From: Ignelater luminosus
Taxonomy: Eukaryota; Arthropoda; Insecta; Coleoptera; Elateridae
Assembly: GCA_011009095.1 (NCBI GenBank)
Contig: VTPC01000657.1
Coordinates: 107,187 to 171,186 of the forward strand
Reading direction: 5' to 3'
DNA: 64,000 bases
Below, piece after piece: positions 35,201 to 44,200 of this stretch (position 1 is the stretch's first letter; each line of letters begins with the position of its first letter). The notes under the pieces are model-generated. The model worked only from the letters and a program-made list of their open reading frames with translations, did no database searches and was not told the origin of the DNA. The position numbers and the translations under genes are program-made.

Positions 35201-36213
35201 AAAGTCAGTACTACTGAATTTGAATATACAAACCATGAATACTACTAACTATTGTAATAATACGATTTTTAGTTATTTGTTAATAATGCATGGTAACTGT
35301 TAGAAAATACAATTAAATATCTACAAGTTACTTATTTACATTATTTCATTGTTTAAATATTCATGCAATAATAAGCTTGATAAGAACAATAATTAACTGA
35401 AAATAAAATCATAATTGTTGTTTATGTACTTTTTAAATAACTTGTAGGCATTTACTTCATAGCTTTATTAAATTTTGAGTACTATACACAGCTTTATTAT
35501 AATTTATATGAATGAGATTTTTCGAAATGCTTGTTAAAAATAAACTATTTGCATTAGTTACCTCGATCTTTGCACTGTTTTGAAAAATTGTTTGAGCCTT
35601 GTGTGTGAGCTGAGCGAAACAGGAACTGAGGGTACATAATTTCTGTCGCACATTGTATACTACATCAGGTTCTTCTGAATCCAATTCCCCTGTTATAAAT
35701 CAACAATATTACTAAGACAGCGATTAACATGACTTACAATAAATTGATAATTTATAATTTCATAAAAATTTTTAATGAGTCATCTGAAATCTCAGAAATA
35801 AATTCTATGCTATAGAATATTTTGAAAAACAATTCAAACAAAATAAACAATTACAATAAGAACTACATAAACCGAGTTGTTTAACATCACTTAAGTTAAT
35901 GAGATAATTTAGCAATAACTAAATTAAAAATTTATTAACTGACCCTTAAATCATATTATAAAAATTCTCATAAAATGAATAAATTAGTATTAAAACATTA
36001 TTAATAGTAAAGAAATTATCAAGAACGAAATAGGAATTAAAAAACTTATTATCATGCTGTTCATCTAACCAAATGCGGCTTTTTTCTACACACATAATAA
36101 AAGTAAGATCAAAGTCAAGTCTTCTACATACCTATAGCTAAATCTAAATCTACAAATGCTTTGTCAAATTCTTTTTCTAAAATATCCAGCCATCTGAACC
36201 CTACACTAGCCAT
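20274..36213 (-). CDS. GOPC: GOPC (PIST/CAL): Golgi-associated PDZ and coiled-coil protein
   Basis: Peripheral Golgi adaptor whose PDZ domain binds C-termini of membrane cargo. Exons (minus): 36213-36132 ([23 protein letters not shown]), 35689-35562 ([20 protein letters not shown]), 21963-21729, 21675-21469, 21020-20773, 20711-20464 and 20397-20278. All junctions are GT-AG and the phases join, giving about 423 residues against 454-462 in human. A coiled coil covers about residues 71-217 ([10 protein letters not shown], then [19 protein letters not shown]). The PDZ spans about 282-368 with carboxylate-loop GLGI at 294-297 and a class I-type His345 on helix B. The tail ([15 protein letters not shown]) meets a possible donor GTAAGT; unspliced, TAA at 20274-20276 stops it, so the C-terminus is uncertain. 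Intron 2 is 13.6 kb and hosts a plus-strand gene. Confidence 0.93.
22467..23180. mobile_element. Inverted-repeat MITE, about 714 bp
   Basis: TA at 22465-22466 and 23181-23182. The left end, CAGGGTGGTCAAAAATCAAAGT..., pairs with the right end over about 90 bp with substitutions (AACTAGAA, TTAGAAAAAA, ACATTACTGATC in both). There is no coding content. The TA duplication and CAGGGTG-type end suggest a Tc1/mariner-derived MITE. Confidence 0.7.
24580..24830. repeat. G+C-rich block of degenerate short repeats
   Basis: An island much richer in G+C than its surroundings, built of words such as CCTGACAGACCC, GACCCGA, GGCCGGAC, CAAAAGG(C/T)C. The left edge AGAGCCTTGCACGGGCC and right edge GAGCTCGACAAGCTC are weakly inverted relative to each other. 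Such GGCC/CCCGA-rich ends are seen in some hAT elements, but no duplication is visible. Confidence 0.4.
25169..26076. mobile_element. Fold-back element, about 908 bp with arms of about 150 bp
   Basis: The left arm from 25169 (CAGTGTGTCCCAATTTCGAT..., TA at 25167-25168) and the right arm ending near 26076 are inverted copies at about 95% over roughly 150 bp, including CACTATTGGGATCTCGGAAA and GTTCACGGCTTACTAGAT. A second, weaker inverted pair lies inside (AACAATTGCTAAAACAAAACAAAA near 25442 with TTTTGTTTTAGCAATTTTCGC near 25540), so most of the unit could fold back. No coding frame. Confidence 0.8.
26262..27010. mobile_element. Inverted-repeat element related to 25169-26076
   Basis: Left end after TA at 26260-26261: CAGTATGTCCGAAAGTTTGC, then GCATGGGGATCTCGGAAACGG and AGATTCGTTTAAAT. 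The right end, reversed, reads CAGTATAGATTCGGTTAAATG before TA at 27011-27012, so it keeps the very tip and the inner part but lacks about 50 bp of the terminal repeat. No coding frame. Confidence 0.5.
27340..28290 (+). pseudogene. Pogo/Tigger (CENPB-type) transposase pseudogene
   Basis: The plus-strand frame 27360-27770 contains the CENPB-type helix-turn-helix ([20 protein letters not shown], then [12 protein letters not shown]) and the start of the DDE domain ([19 protein letters not shown], in which the first catalytic Asp is plausible). Downstream pieces at 27890-28010 in shifted frames ([14 protein letters not shown]) match the end of such transposases. Stops and a large internal deletion make it dead. 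The right part abuts the element at 28306. Confidence 0.75.
28306..29968 (-). mobile_element. Tc1/mariner-type transposon with about 250-bp terminal inverted repeats
   Basis: A 1,663-bp element with TA at 28304-28305 and 29969-29970. The terminal repeats begin CAGT(A/G)AGC(A/G)GCTAAATTATGG and stay alignable for about 250 bp (28306-28557 and 29690-29968), including CTAAAAAGCTGCACGAAAAA, ACACCCTGTATATTT and ATCTTTAATAATAACG. This is far longer than usual for the superfamily. Between them lies a transposase on the minus strand: an N-terminal HTH frame at 29607-29209 ([20 protein letters not shown], then [20 protein letters not shown]) and a DDE part at 29150-28767 ([16 protein letters not shown], then [20 protein letters not shown]). 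Frameshifts break it. Confidence 0.85.
28767..29607 (-). pseudogene. Transposase of the 28306-29968 element (broken)
   Basis: The N-terminal 132-codon frame (29607-29209) ends at a stop. The next part at 29205-29080 ([20 protein letters not shown]) holds the first catalytic Asp, and 29078-28767 holds the second and third (FQQDGAPPH and PDLTPLDF). These lie in different frames, so at least one frameshift and one stop inactivate it. Confidence 0.8.
30530..31070 (-). pseudogene. hAT transposase C-terminal (dimerisation) remnant
   Basis: The minus-strand translation gives [20 protein letters not shown], then [20 protein letters not shown] and YKLILSDH, ending ..[14 protein letters not shown]. 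The Y-A-P-(I/V)-T-S-V-D-V-E-R-(S/T)-F-S motif is the hallmark of the hAT C-terminal dimerisation region. In-frame stops (for instance after LSDH) and loss of the catalytic part show it is a fossil. No termini found. Confidence 0.8.
31935..35248 (+). CDS. Unrecognised secreted coiled-coil protein, nested in GOPC intron 2
   Basis: Eight exons: 31935-32054, 32109-32432, 32490-32663, 32716-32922, 33147-33315, 33367-33547, 33600-33858 and 34157-35248. All have GT-AG sites and compatible phases, giving about 841 residues without a stop. Residues 1-21 look like a signal peptide ([20 protein letters not shown], then AG). Residues 40-500 are mostly heptad-like helix ([32 protein letters not shown]), so probably a long coiled coil. 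The last exon is Asn/Thr/Ser-rich with many N-x-S/T sites and two copies of CLPNY(L/I)D(M/L)IDVRSN at about residues 664 and 716. A poly(A) signal AATAAA lies at 35402. No domain family recognised; intact splicing and frame argue for a live extracellular or luminal protein. Confidence 0.8.
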
Positions 36214-36545
36214 TTTTAACTCGAAACGTCAAATCTCAATAACAAGCTGTCAAATCTTTCTAACCTATTTGTTGAAGTTAGCCGCAAACTGTAACATGCG
36301 TTCGGTAGATTATTGAACACCGAAGGTGCGTTCAGGAAGGAATGATAACACAAAAAAAGTCTTAGCAAAAACTAAGGGAATTACTAAGAAATTAAATAGA
36401 ATGATTAATTTTACGAGAAAGGACAGGTAAATAATAAAAAATGTCTCGTATATGTTAAATATTACTAGTTCCAACTCATTACATCTTTTTGTAATTTGTA
36501 TCGATGTATTTATAGATGTTTTTGGAAATTCAACATGGTAATATA
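36214..36545. other. GOPC 5' flank
   Basis: Probable GOPC promoter and 5' UTR, directly upstream of ATG 36213. I see no TATA box at a convincing position. The outer 10 bp (36536-36545) are the target duplication of the next element. Confidence 0.35.
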
Positions 36546-37594
36546 CGAACGGCTATTTACAGCAGGGGCACTTTTTAACCCCCTTATATATATGCAACCC
36601 AGAAAGCAGTAGTTGCAGAATGCATTGTTCCTTTATATACTGAACCACAATATCTGCGATATTTACCATTCTAAATCAGTTATTTTTACATTAAATAAAA
36701 AATTAAAAAAATTGTTTATTACGTCTTAATACTAGTGACAAGTACTGCATTCCAAACGTACAAAATTGGCGTTGTTGGTTTATATGAAACTTAAATTGTT
36801 GAACCTTTTTGGCTAAACATGGCAAATCGTTGGAACTATCAATTCGGATAATTCATATATTCTCTTAATAGTACATTTAAATCTTTTTCTACATCTCTTA
36901 ATTCTGAATTAATGCCTAGAGCACAAGTTCATTCGTTGAATACCAGATATAGGCGCATCCTTATAATTCCCTATCACCTAACTACCTTATGTCAAAGAAG
37001 TTTTAGATATAATGCAGTCAAGTTTTACAATTCCAGTCGTCTGAATACAAAAACTAAATTTAGATTCTTTTAAGCAATAATGGTTAAACCATTCATTATT
37101 ATAAAATAAATAAAAATTATTCTTTAACTTTATAACATACCTTTCTAATAATTTACACTTTTAGCTTTCTTTAATCAAATTAAATTAATTTATTATTTTA
37201 TTATTTTACATGTTCTCTTGGTAAAATAGAGTTGGATTTGGCTAGATTTCACCAAGAGGACGTGCAGTTTTATAGCGTATGTAATCGTATTAATGATAAT
37301 AAAAGGCAATAATATAAGACATAGTTTACACACATCTTTATTTTCATAAAATAAACTATAACTAGTATACATGATCAAAGTGAAACGTAAAATCACGGAA
37401 AACGAAAACAAACCCACGATCACGTGTAATGACAACATGATGTACTACATTATTATATTACATTATACGTGCATTATACCTATAATGTCAGTAGAAGGGA
37501 TGGTAGGTTTATACTTGACAGAAAGCTGAAGTGCACATGTAGTTGCATATGCTCAAGGGGGTTAAAAAGTGCACCCGCTGTAATTAGTCGTTCG
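36546..37594. mobile_element. Non-autonomous DNA transposon with 10-bp target duplication
   Basis: A 1,049-bp element. Terminal inverted repeats of about 55 bp run CGAACG(G/A)CTA.TTACAGC(A/G)GG and then CACTTTTTAACCCCCTT. It is flanked by a perfect direct repeat TGGTAATATA at 36536-36545 and 37595-37604. No transposase-like frame is inside (the only frame, 37193-37438 minus, looks like A+T noise). A 9-11-bp duplication is typical of Mutator-like elements; 8 bp would suggest hAT or P. Confidence 0.8.
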
Positions 37595-37604
37595 TGGTAA
37601 TATA

Positions 37605-38935
37605 CCCGGGTCAAGTATCTGACGTCAGCAGGTTGGTCGGGTTAATCGGGTAAAACCCACATTTTCCGAACAACTTTTATGTTTTCTCATTTTTTAGATT
37701 GATGAGCAACTACCATAATATTCTCTCCGTCTCATTCAGAGCAGCCAGAAAAAAGGAAACTAGTAGCAATAGCTACAATTTTTTGGTTTGAATCCTTGCT
37801 GAAACAATTACGCCCAAAAATTCCTTGATGTTTTTGAATCTTGAACTTTCTAACCTCACAAACTTCACAATCTACTACTAACCTATTCAACCCTACTCGT
37901 CGACCAGGGTTACTTTAAACTGACTGGGTAAGCATCCCGGTTACAGTTCTGTAGTTTTCCGAATGCTGGGTAGCAAACCGTGTAGAATAAACGCTTAGGT
38001 TATAATCGGGTTGAAACCCAATCGTTCAGAGCGAGTTTCCGAAAACGCCTTTATTAGATTCAGTTCTCATTAGTTCTCATAAATTACAGCAACAATTAAT
38101 TTTCGCACTATTAAGTGTAGATTAGAGTTTCTATATAATATTATTGTTAGAGGAGTTAGGATATGGTGATACATTCTGATTAGTTGAAACCAAATATCAT
38201 GGAATACTTGTTTTAAGTTCAATTTTGAATCGTCTGTCATTTTGACATTTATTTCTTTTAATTGTCCGAATGAATAATTAAAAAAGTTTAGGTAAATAAT
38301 AGCAAGATTTGACAAAGTTTAAAAGTATAGCATGCGTCGGTAGTAAATTATGCAGTAATAATCATTTTGCTGAAGATAAGTGGTTTCATAAAAATGGAAA
38401 AGATTTAAATACAACGTGGTTCTCACATTATTTGTCTTTTCTACATAAGTACAACTGAACAGGATGAAAACTTCAATATTTCCCCGAGCAAAAAAAAACC
38501 GAAATTCAAGTAAATGAGAAAAATAACTAAAAGTTTTTAGTCAGTTATAAACCAAGACCCAAAAATTGCAAGAACGAAATATTCCAGATGCCACAATATA
38601 AAGCCAAACTTTATATCAATAGATTCATTTACTTGTACAGTTACAGACAGTCNNNNNNNNNNTATCTGAGATAGAGCAAGAATTCAGTAGGACATAAACA
38701 AACTTTAAAAGCATCAGCATGCAAATAAAAGTGTCGCAGTGAGACATACACAAAAAAACGTTTATTTCGCTTCTCCCTGAAAAAGTAAAATAATAACATT
38801 TTTGATTTAATGTTTTATTAGCTTAATTGGTCATTAATTATAACACTTATTGTAGTTAGTACTTAAATTCTTGTTGGTGAAATAAAGATGTAGGAAGAAT
38901 GCAGTTCAAGAAAAAAACCAATAAAATAATAACAT
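37605..38935. other. No gene seen; includes assembly gap
   Basis: A+T-rich spacer with a slightly G+C-richer part at 37605-38050. The gap of ten N lies at 38653-38662. Confidence 0.3.
38653..38662. other. Assembly gap (10 N)
   Basis: Ten consecutive N; true gap size unknown. Confidence 1.
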
Positions 38936-39342
38936 TTATCTACGACTCTTCAATAATATAGTCGTTATACGCGTAACCATAGGGATATAACCATACTCAT
39001 AAAACACTAGTGAATTGTATGGATTTTATTCACTGGCGGTGTTTTGTTGGTTGCCTATTTATAGATATAAACAAAATAGAAATTGTTATAATCTCAAACT
39101 ATTTATTGTTAGAAAAAAAATTTGGACATTGTCTTCAGAGGATCCTTGTATTCCAGGTCTAAAACTCTCTTTGTGAAGATTGTATACTTTCATTGACTTC
39201 TACATATTCAAGAATTTGGACATCGCCTCCCTCAGGAGAATCCACCTCCAGATTTTCTTCAGAAGTGTTAGAATCGTAGATAAAACGTCGTATTCGACTC
39301 AGACATAATGGGCATTATGTGCTCGTTGAATAATATACTATT
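38936..39342 (-). repeat. Dispersed repeat, copy 1 (inverted relative to copy 2)
   Basis: On the minus strand this matches 42684-43160 at high identity. The core 38936-39284 is bounded by a short inverted repeat TTATCTACGA(C/T)TCT. The flank up to 39342 (CGAATACGAC..., ATTATTCAACGAGCACATAATG) is also shared but lacks about 75 bp present in copy 2. Confidence 0.85.
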
Positions 39343-41256
39343 ATTTCTATTTAAAAGCTATTTTCCTAAACAAATAGTATTCGACGAACCTGTTGTTGGA
39401 CAAACAGCATTCAGTTTATTATTGAAGTTATGTGTATTTAACAGTTTCATAGCGATATCAGAAATATTTAGTCTTTTTATACTGTTATTAACTATTATAC
39501 AAATATACTAAATAAAATAAAAATAAAGTTATTATTCCTAGTTTTACGATTGTTTATAATCACTGAGAACATTGATGATAATTTTATTCGAAAATCTCAA
39601 CCTACACTTTTTTTTACGTTTCGGATCACCCATATTCAAAATACATTAAATATGTTTACTATTAAAATTCTTAGAACATGAACTCTTTCACTTAATAACC
39701 TAAACCAAAAAGTAATACATTAATATTGTATATTAGTCGTGGTATCCCAGATTCTAACCTAGCTTTTAGCACATGAATGTTTTATACTCCCTTAAAACTT
39801 AAACTCTTGACCTTAAATTTAATAAAATATACGTGACATTTTGCTCTTTCTTACTTTTATACTTCGTTTCGTGATCTATCGTAATGTAAAATAGATTAAT
39901 TAATGCTTTTACGTTTTATAGTACAAGAGGTTTTAACTGGAAATACCGTTCTTTCTATTTTACAAAACATTCATCATGTAACTGAAAATCATTCAGGTAG
40001 ATACTATTTCCTCCCCTCTTTATATTTAAAGTTTATTTCCTAGTTTTAACATGTTTTCTTAACTGTTATTGCAATTTTCTTAATAAATATAACCTCAAAT
40101 TTGACATTTCATAATTTGTTTGACATTAACTTATGTCATGGTAAAGTCAAAAATTCAAAACAAATGATATTAAAATCAAGTGGTTTCGACTTCTGGCTGC
40201 ACATATTCACACATATCCTAACTCTTATAAAGTAACTAATATTATATAGGAATTCTAGTGTAGACAACCCGCATTACACAGTTGTATAAAATGCGCAAGC
40301 TATAATTAGTCCTTTTTTGGCAACTCAATAAGTTATAAAAACATCTTAGAAACACATTAGTTTATAGATTACTTCATTTTAATTGTCTAAAGTCTAATTA
40401 AGTAATGGCTTGAACCGTTTTGTTCATTGTTTTGCTTCAATTTCTAACTTTAAAACCACAAAAGTCTTTCTATCAATTAATCAGCGTATTTTAGTATGAA
40501 CAAAGTAATGAAAGTTGTATATTGTTGAAATAACTACCTAATTAATTAAAATTAATATTGTCTTCATTTATGTTCCATGAAGCAGGACAATCAATAGTAC
40601 CGATTACTGTATTGCTTAAATGTTATCTTTCTATATAATAGTTCCGCTTTCCTACATTAGTTTAAACTCTAAGTTATACAAGTTAATTGCATAGAACCTA
40701 CCTAACAAGAAGAGCAGGTGTCCAGAAATCTACCGAATTATAAGGGTAATACTGATAAATGATAATATACACCAATGTTCTGTGTATTCCATTCCTTAGA
40801 AATGCTTCATAACTTTTATGTAAACATTTATAGTTTTGACAATGGGGCGAAGAGAAATATCTTATTTCAGAATTTTTGGAAAACTATAGAATCAAGACTA
40901 AGTATAGATTCAAATATGTTTGCTTTGCTTTCCAACGCTCAAATATGTTTTCATAGTATGTAGCTTATCAATATTTTGGAAATAAGCTAAAAGATTATGT
41001 CCCAGATTAGTTACTACAGGCATAATATAAGCCCAAAACCGATTATCGAAAAACCCTAGTTTTAACCCTTCATTTTTTATTGTGATAAGCCCAAAAAAGG
41101 TAAATTATACAGACTTTCTATGGTTATGGTGTATATGGTATATTAACCTGTAATTAACTTAAAATACAATAATTCAATAATCTAACACCCTGTACATTTA
41201 TTTCGTAAAGGTTCTTAATTATTAACATTCTTAAAATTTACATTCTATTATGGTCA
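39343..41256. other. Downstream of byn; no gene seen
   Basis: Very A+T-rich. The byn 3' UTR occupies the right end, with a minus-strand AATAAA at 41202-41197, about 55 bases past the stop. Frames at 39308-39511 and 40775-40963 show no recognisable similarity. Confidence 0.4.
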
Positions 41257-44200
41257 TCAACTGAGTGCAAAACGTAATACAGGAGTACTTGAATCCGGTG
41301 TTGAACTTGGTGATTGTGAATGATTTTGTGTTGAATTTCCTTCTTCGTATTCATTTACTTTTTCTATACTTCCAACATCTTCTTGATAAGTAGGCACAGT
41401 TCTATCGCTTCCAATTGGTGTGTAATTTATTTCAGAATTAAATAACGGAATATATTCAGGATTCTGGTAGTGGGCGTATGTGATGTCTTGGTTGTAATAG
41501 GTTGGATAAGACAGGTTTGTTATATTGGTTATGTTTGCTATTGGTGTATGTTGGTAAACTTGATGGGTTGGTGATTGATTAGGTGATGCTGGTGTTGAGA
41601 TCTGATGTGGTGGTGGGGGACTAGATGTAAGAGACCAACAATTAATTGCTGGACTAATAACGGATGGTGTTTGTTGCTGAACTGTTGTCCAACCAGTGTA
41701 AGAGGATGGTGCTGATGATGTGTACACCGGGGATTGTTGAATGTGATCAGGAGGGATATAAACTGTAAAAAATGCCAATTTTGAACAAAATCTAGACTCT
41801 GCTAAAAATATTACCATTTGGAGGAGGAGAAACAGATGCTGATTTTGCTCTTTGAACAGTAGAATAAGGTGAAAACCGACTATTGCGTAAAGCTGTCTTG
41901 GAAGGATATTTCTCACATGTGGTTAACGGTACTGTAGCTGTAACAGTTGGATAAACGGCCTGATGAGGTAAAAGCCAAGATCCATCTAAAATTACATGTA
42001 AACTTAGTGAACAAACCAATTCTAGAATTTAATTATAAAAACTTACATTGAGAATATTGCGTTTGTTGTTGTGAGTAGTTGGGGGTATAATCTCTTTGAT
42101 TATAAACACTTTCAGGTCTTTCTTTTGCATCTAGAAATGCTTTCGCAAAAGGGTTGTATCTAATTTTTAAAGTCGTAACTTCTTCATTTTGATATGCAGT
42201 TACAGCAATAAATTGCGTTTCAGGAAATGGAAATGTCACAATTCGCCTTTGTTCAGTTCCAACTTTAACTAGATGAACCCTTGGTTCGTATTTATGTAAA
42301 GAATTTAGCATTATCTGCCCATTACCATTACATTTATTTGTTAGTTTTACTTTAGCAAAAGATATAGATTCTTTCATCCAATGAGCTCCGAAATTTGGTG
42401 ATTCTGGATGGATATAAATTGCATTAGATGGTGGTATTTCAGCTTTCCCTCCAGGTATCCATTCGCCGTTTACATATTTCCATCTGTGATTGTCTATTTG
42501 AACAAATTCCAAGAGAACGGTATACATTGCTTTTGGATCAAGACCGCTTACTGAGACCTTGACCACCGGAAACATTCGTCTGTAACATAAAACAAAAAAG
42601 CTTTATAATTTTCTATATTTAGAATTTGGCTTTTGTTTGTAAACGCCTGAACAAGGTCAACCAAGAAAATTTTTCTACGAATAATTGAATATTATTCAAC
42701 GAGCACATAATGTAGGCTATTATTTAAGAGGATAAAGTTTACACACGAGCCGGAGGCGAGTGTTTAAATCATCCGAGTGAATAATGTCCATTATGTGCGA
42801 GTCGAATACGACTTTTTATCTACGATTCTAACACTTCTGAGGAAGATCTGGAGGTGGACTCCCCTGAGGGAGACGATGTCCAAATTCTTGAATATGTAGA
42901 AGTCAGTAAAAGTAAACAATCTTCACAAAGAGAGTTTTAGACCTGGAATACAAGGATCCTCTGAAGATATCCAAATTTTTTTTTCTAACAATAAATAGTT
43001 TGAAATTATAACAATTTCTATTTTGTTTATATCTATAAATAGGCAACCAACAAAACACCGCCAGTGAATAAAATCCGTAATACACTAGTGTTTTATGAGT
43101 ATGATTATATCCCTATGGTTACGCGTATAACGACTATATTATTGAAGAGTCGTAGATAAAGATAGTTTATTCCACTGCTGTGGATAAAACGTTGTATTGT
43201 ATTGTATTCCTGTTTTAGCCGCGTTTGCTTAGTTATTTATTGACATTGACAGTTTAAAACATTTTAGATATTTCACAACTTCTATTTATTTCAAATATTG
43301 AAATTTAATTCTCCGCAGTGGAAATTTAACTGTTCTGTTGTATTCTTTCCCGGTAGGAGTGTTATATTCTAGAATTTCTGGATTAGAAAGGTTGTGAATA
43401 GATGTTCTTCCGGATTTGGATGCTGATTTTTTTATCTGCTTGAAGGTTAATATATTACGGTCATCTTGCGGGTTTCTTTTCTTCTTGACTTTCTCATTTC
43501 TTCTTCTAATCAGATTTTTTTAATTGAAGCCCCGAATAGAATCTTATCATTGTTTAAAATTTGCTTAATTTTCTTCCTGAATTGAGCGTGGAACATATGA
43601 ACCGGTTGACTCGACTTTTGGGGAACGGAGGAAACCACTTGTGAGAAGCGACCAGCGTTCAAGTTACGCGCTAATTTCTAGTTTCCTTTGAATTTGGTTT
43701 CGAGTTAGTGAAAAAAACCCTAAATTAGGGGTAAGTTTTCTATTTTTTTGTATTTTCTGTTTCCATCAATGCTGACTGACGTTCTTGGTCTACAGTTTTT
43801 TTATTTCCCCGAAAACCATCCTGGAAGTTAAAAGTGTTCCTCATCGTTTATGGAGGTTTAATTGGTTAAACTAGGCGTTGTGATTTTGCAGTTCCTCCGG
43901 ATCTGAAATGTTTTATTCTGGGTACGTCCTTGGGATGAATTAGTGCTCTATCCCACCTTTAAAAATATGTAACTCCGTAATAAATAGTTTTCCTTGTTTT
44001 AAAAATTTAAATTGCTTGAAATAGAAGTAAAGATTTATCCTCTTAAAGTTTTTTTGTCTTGGAATCTTTTTTTTTTGAAAAACAAGCAAAGGGGTTTAAG
44101 AAGACAATCTGAGGCAGATATATAAATATGGCTTATGACTTGAAATATAATTTGTAGTTGCAGGTCTTTAAATTTTTTCTTTTTGTTCAACTAAATTTTG

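Larger units (their letters stand above)
21964..35561 (-). other. GOPC intron 2, 13.6 kb, transposon-rich
   Basis: Bounded by the GAG/GTAACT donor at 35561 and the TTTTTTTCCAG acceptor ending at 21964. It contains several inverted-repeat elements, pogo, Tc1/mariner and hAT remnants, and a plus-strand nested gene at 31935-35248. The parts not listed separately (22010-22460, 23190-24570, 27015-27340, 29975-30520, 31040-31930, 35250-35560) are plain A+T-rich DNA. Confidence 0.85.

Noticed and set aside
37193..37438. Hydrophobic 81-codon minus frame inside the 36546-37594 element
   Set aside because: A+T-rich sequence readily gives Ile/Leu/Phe-rich frames; no transposase motif.
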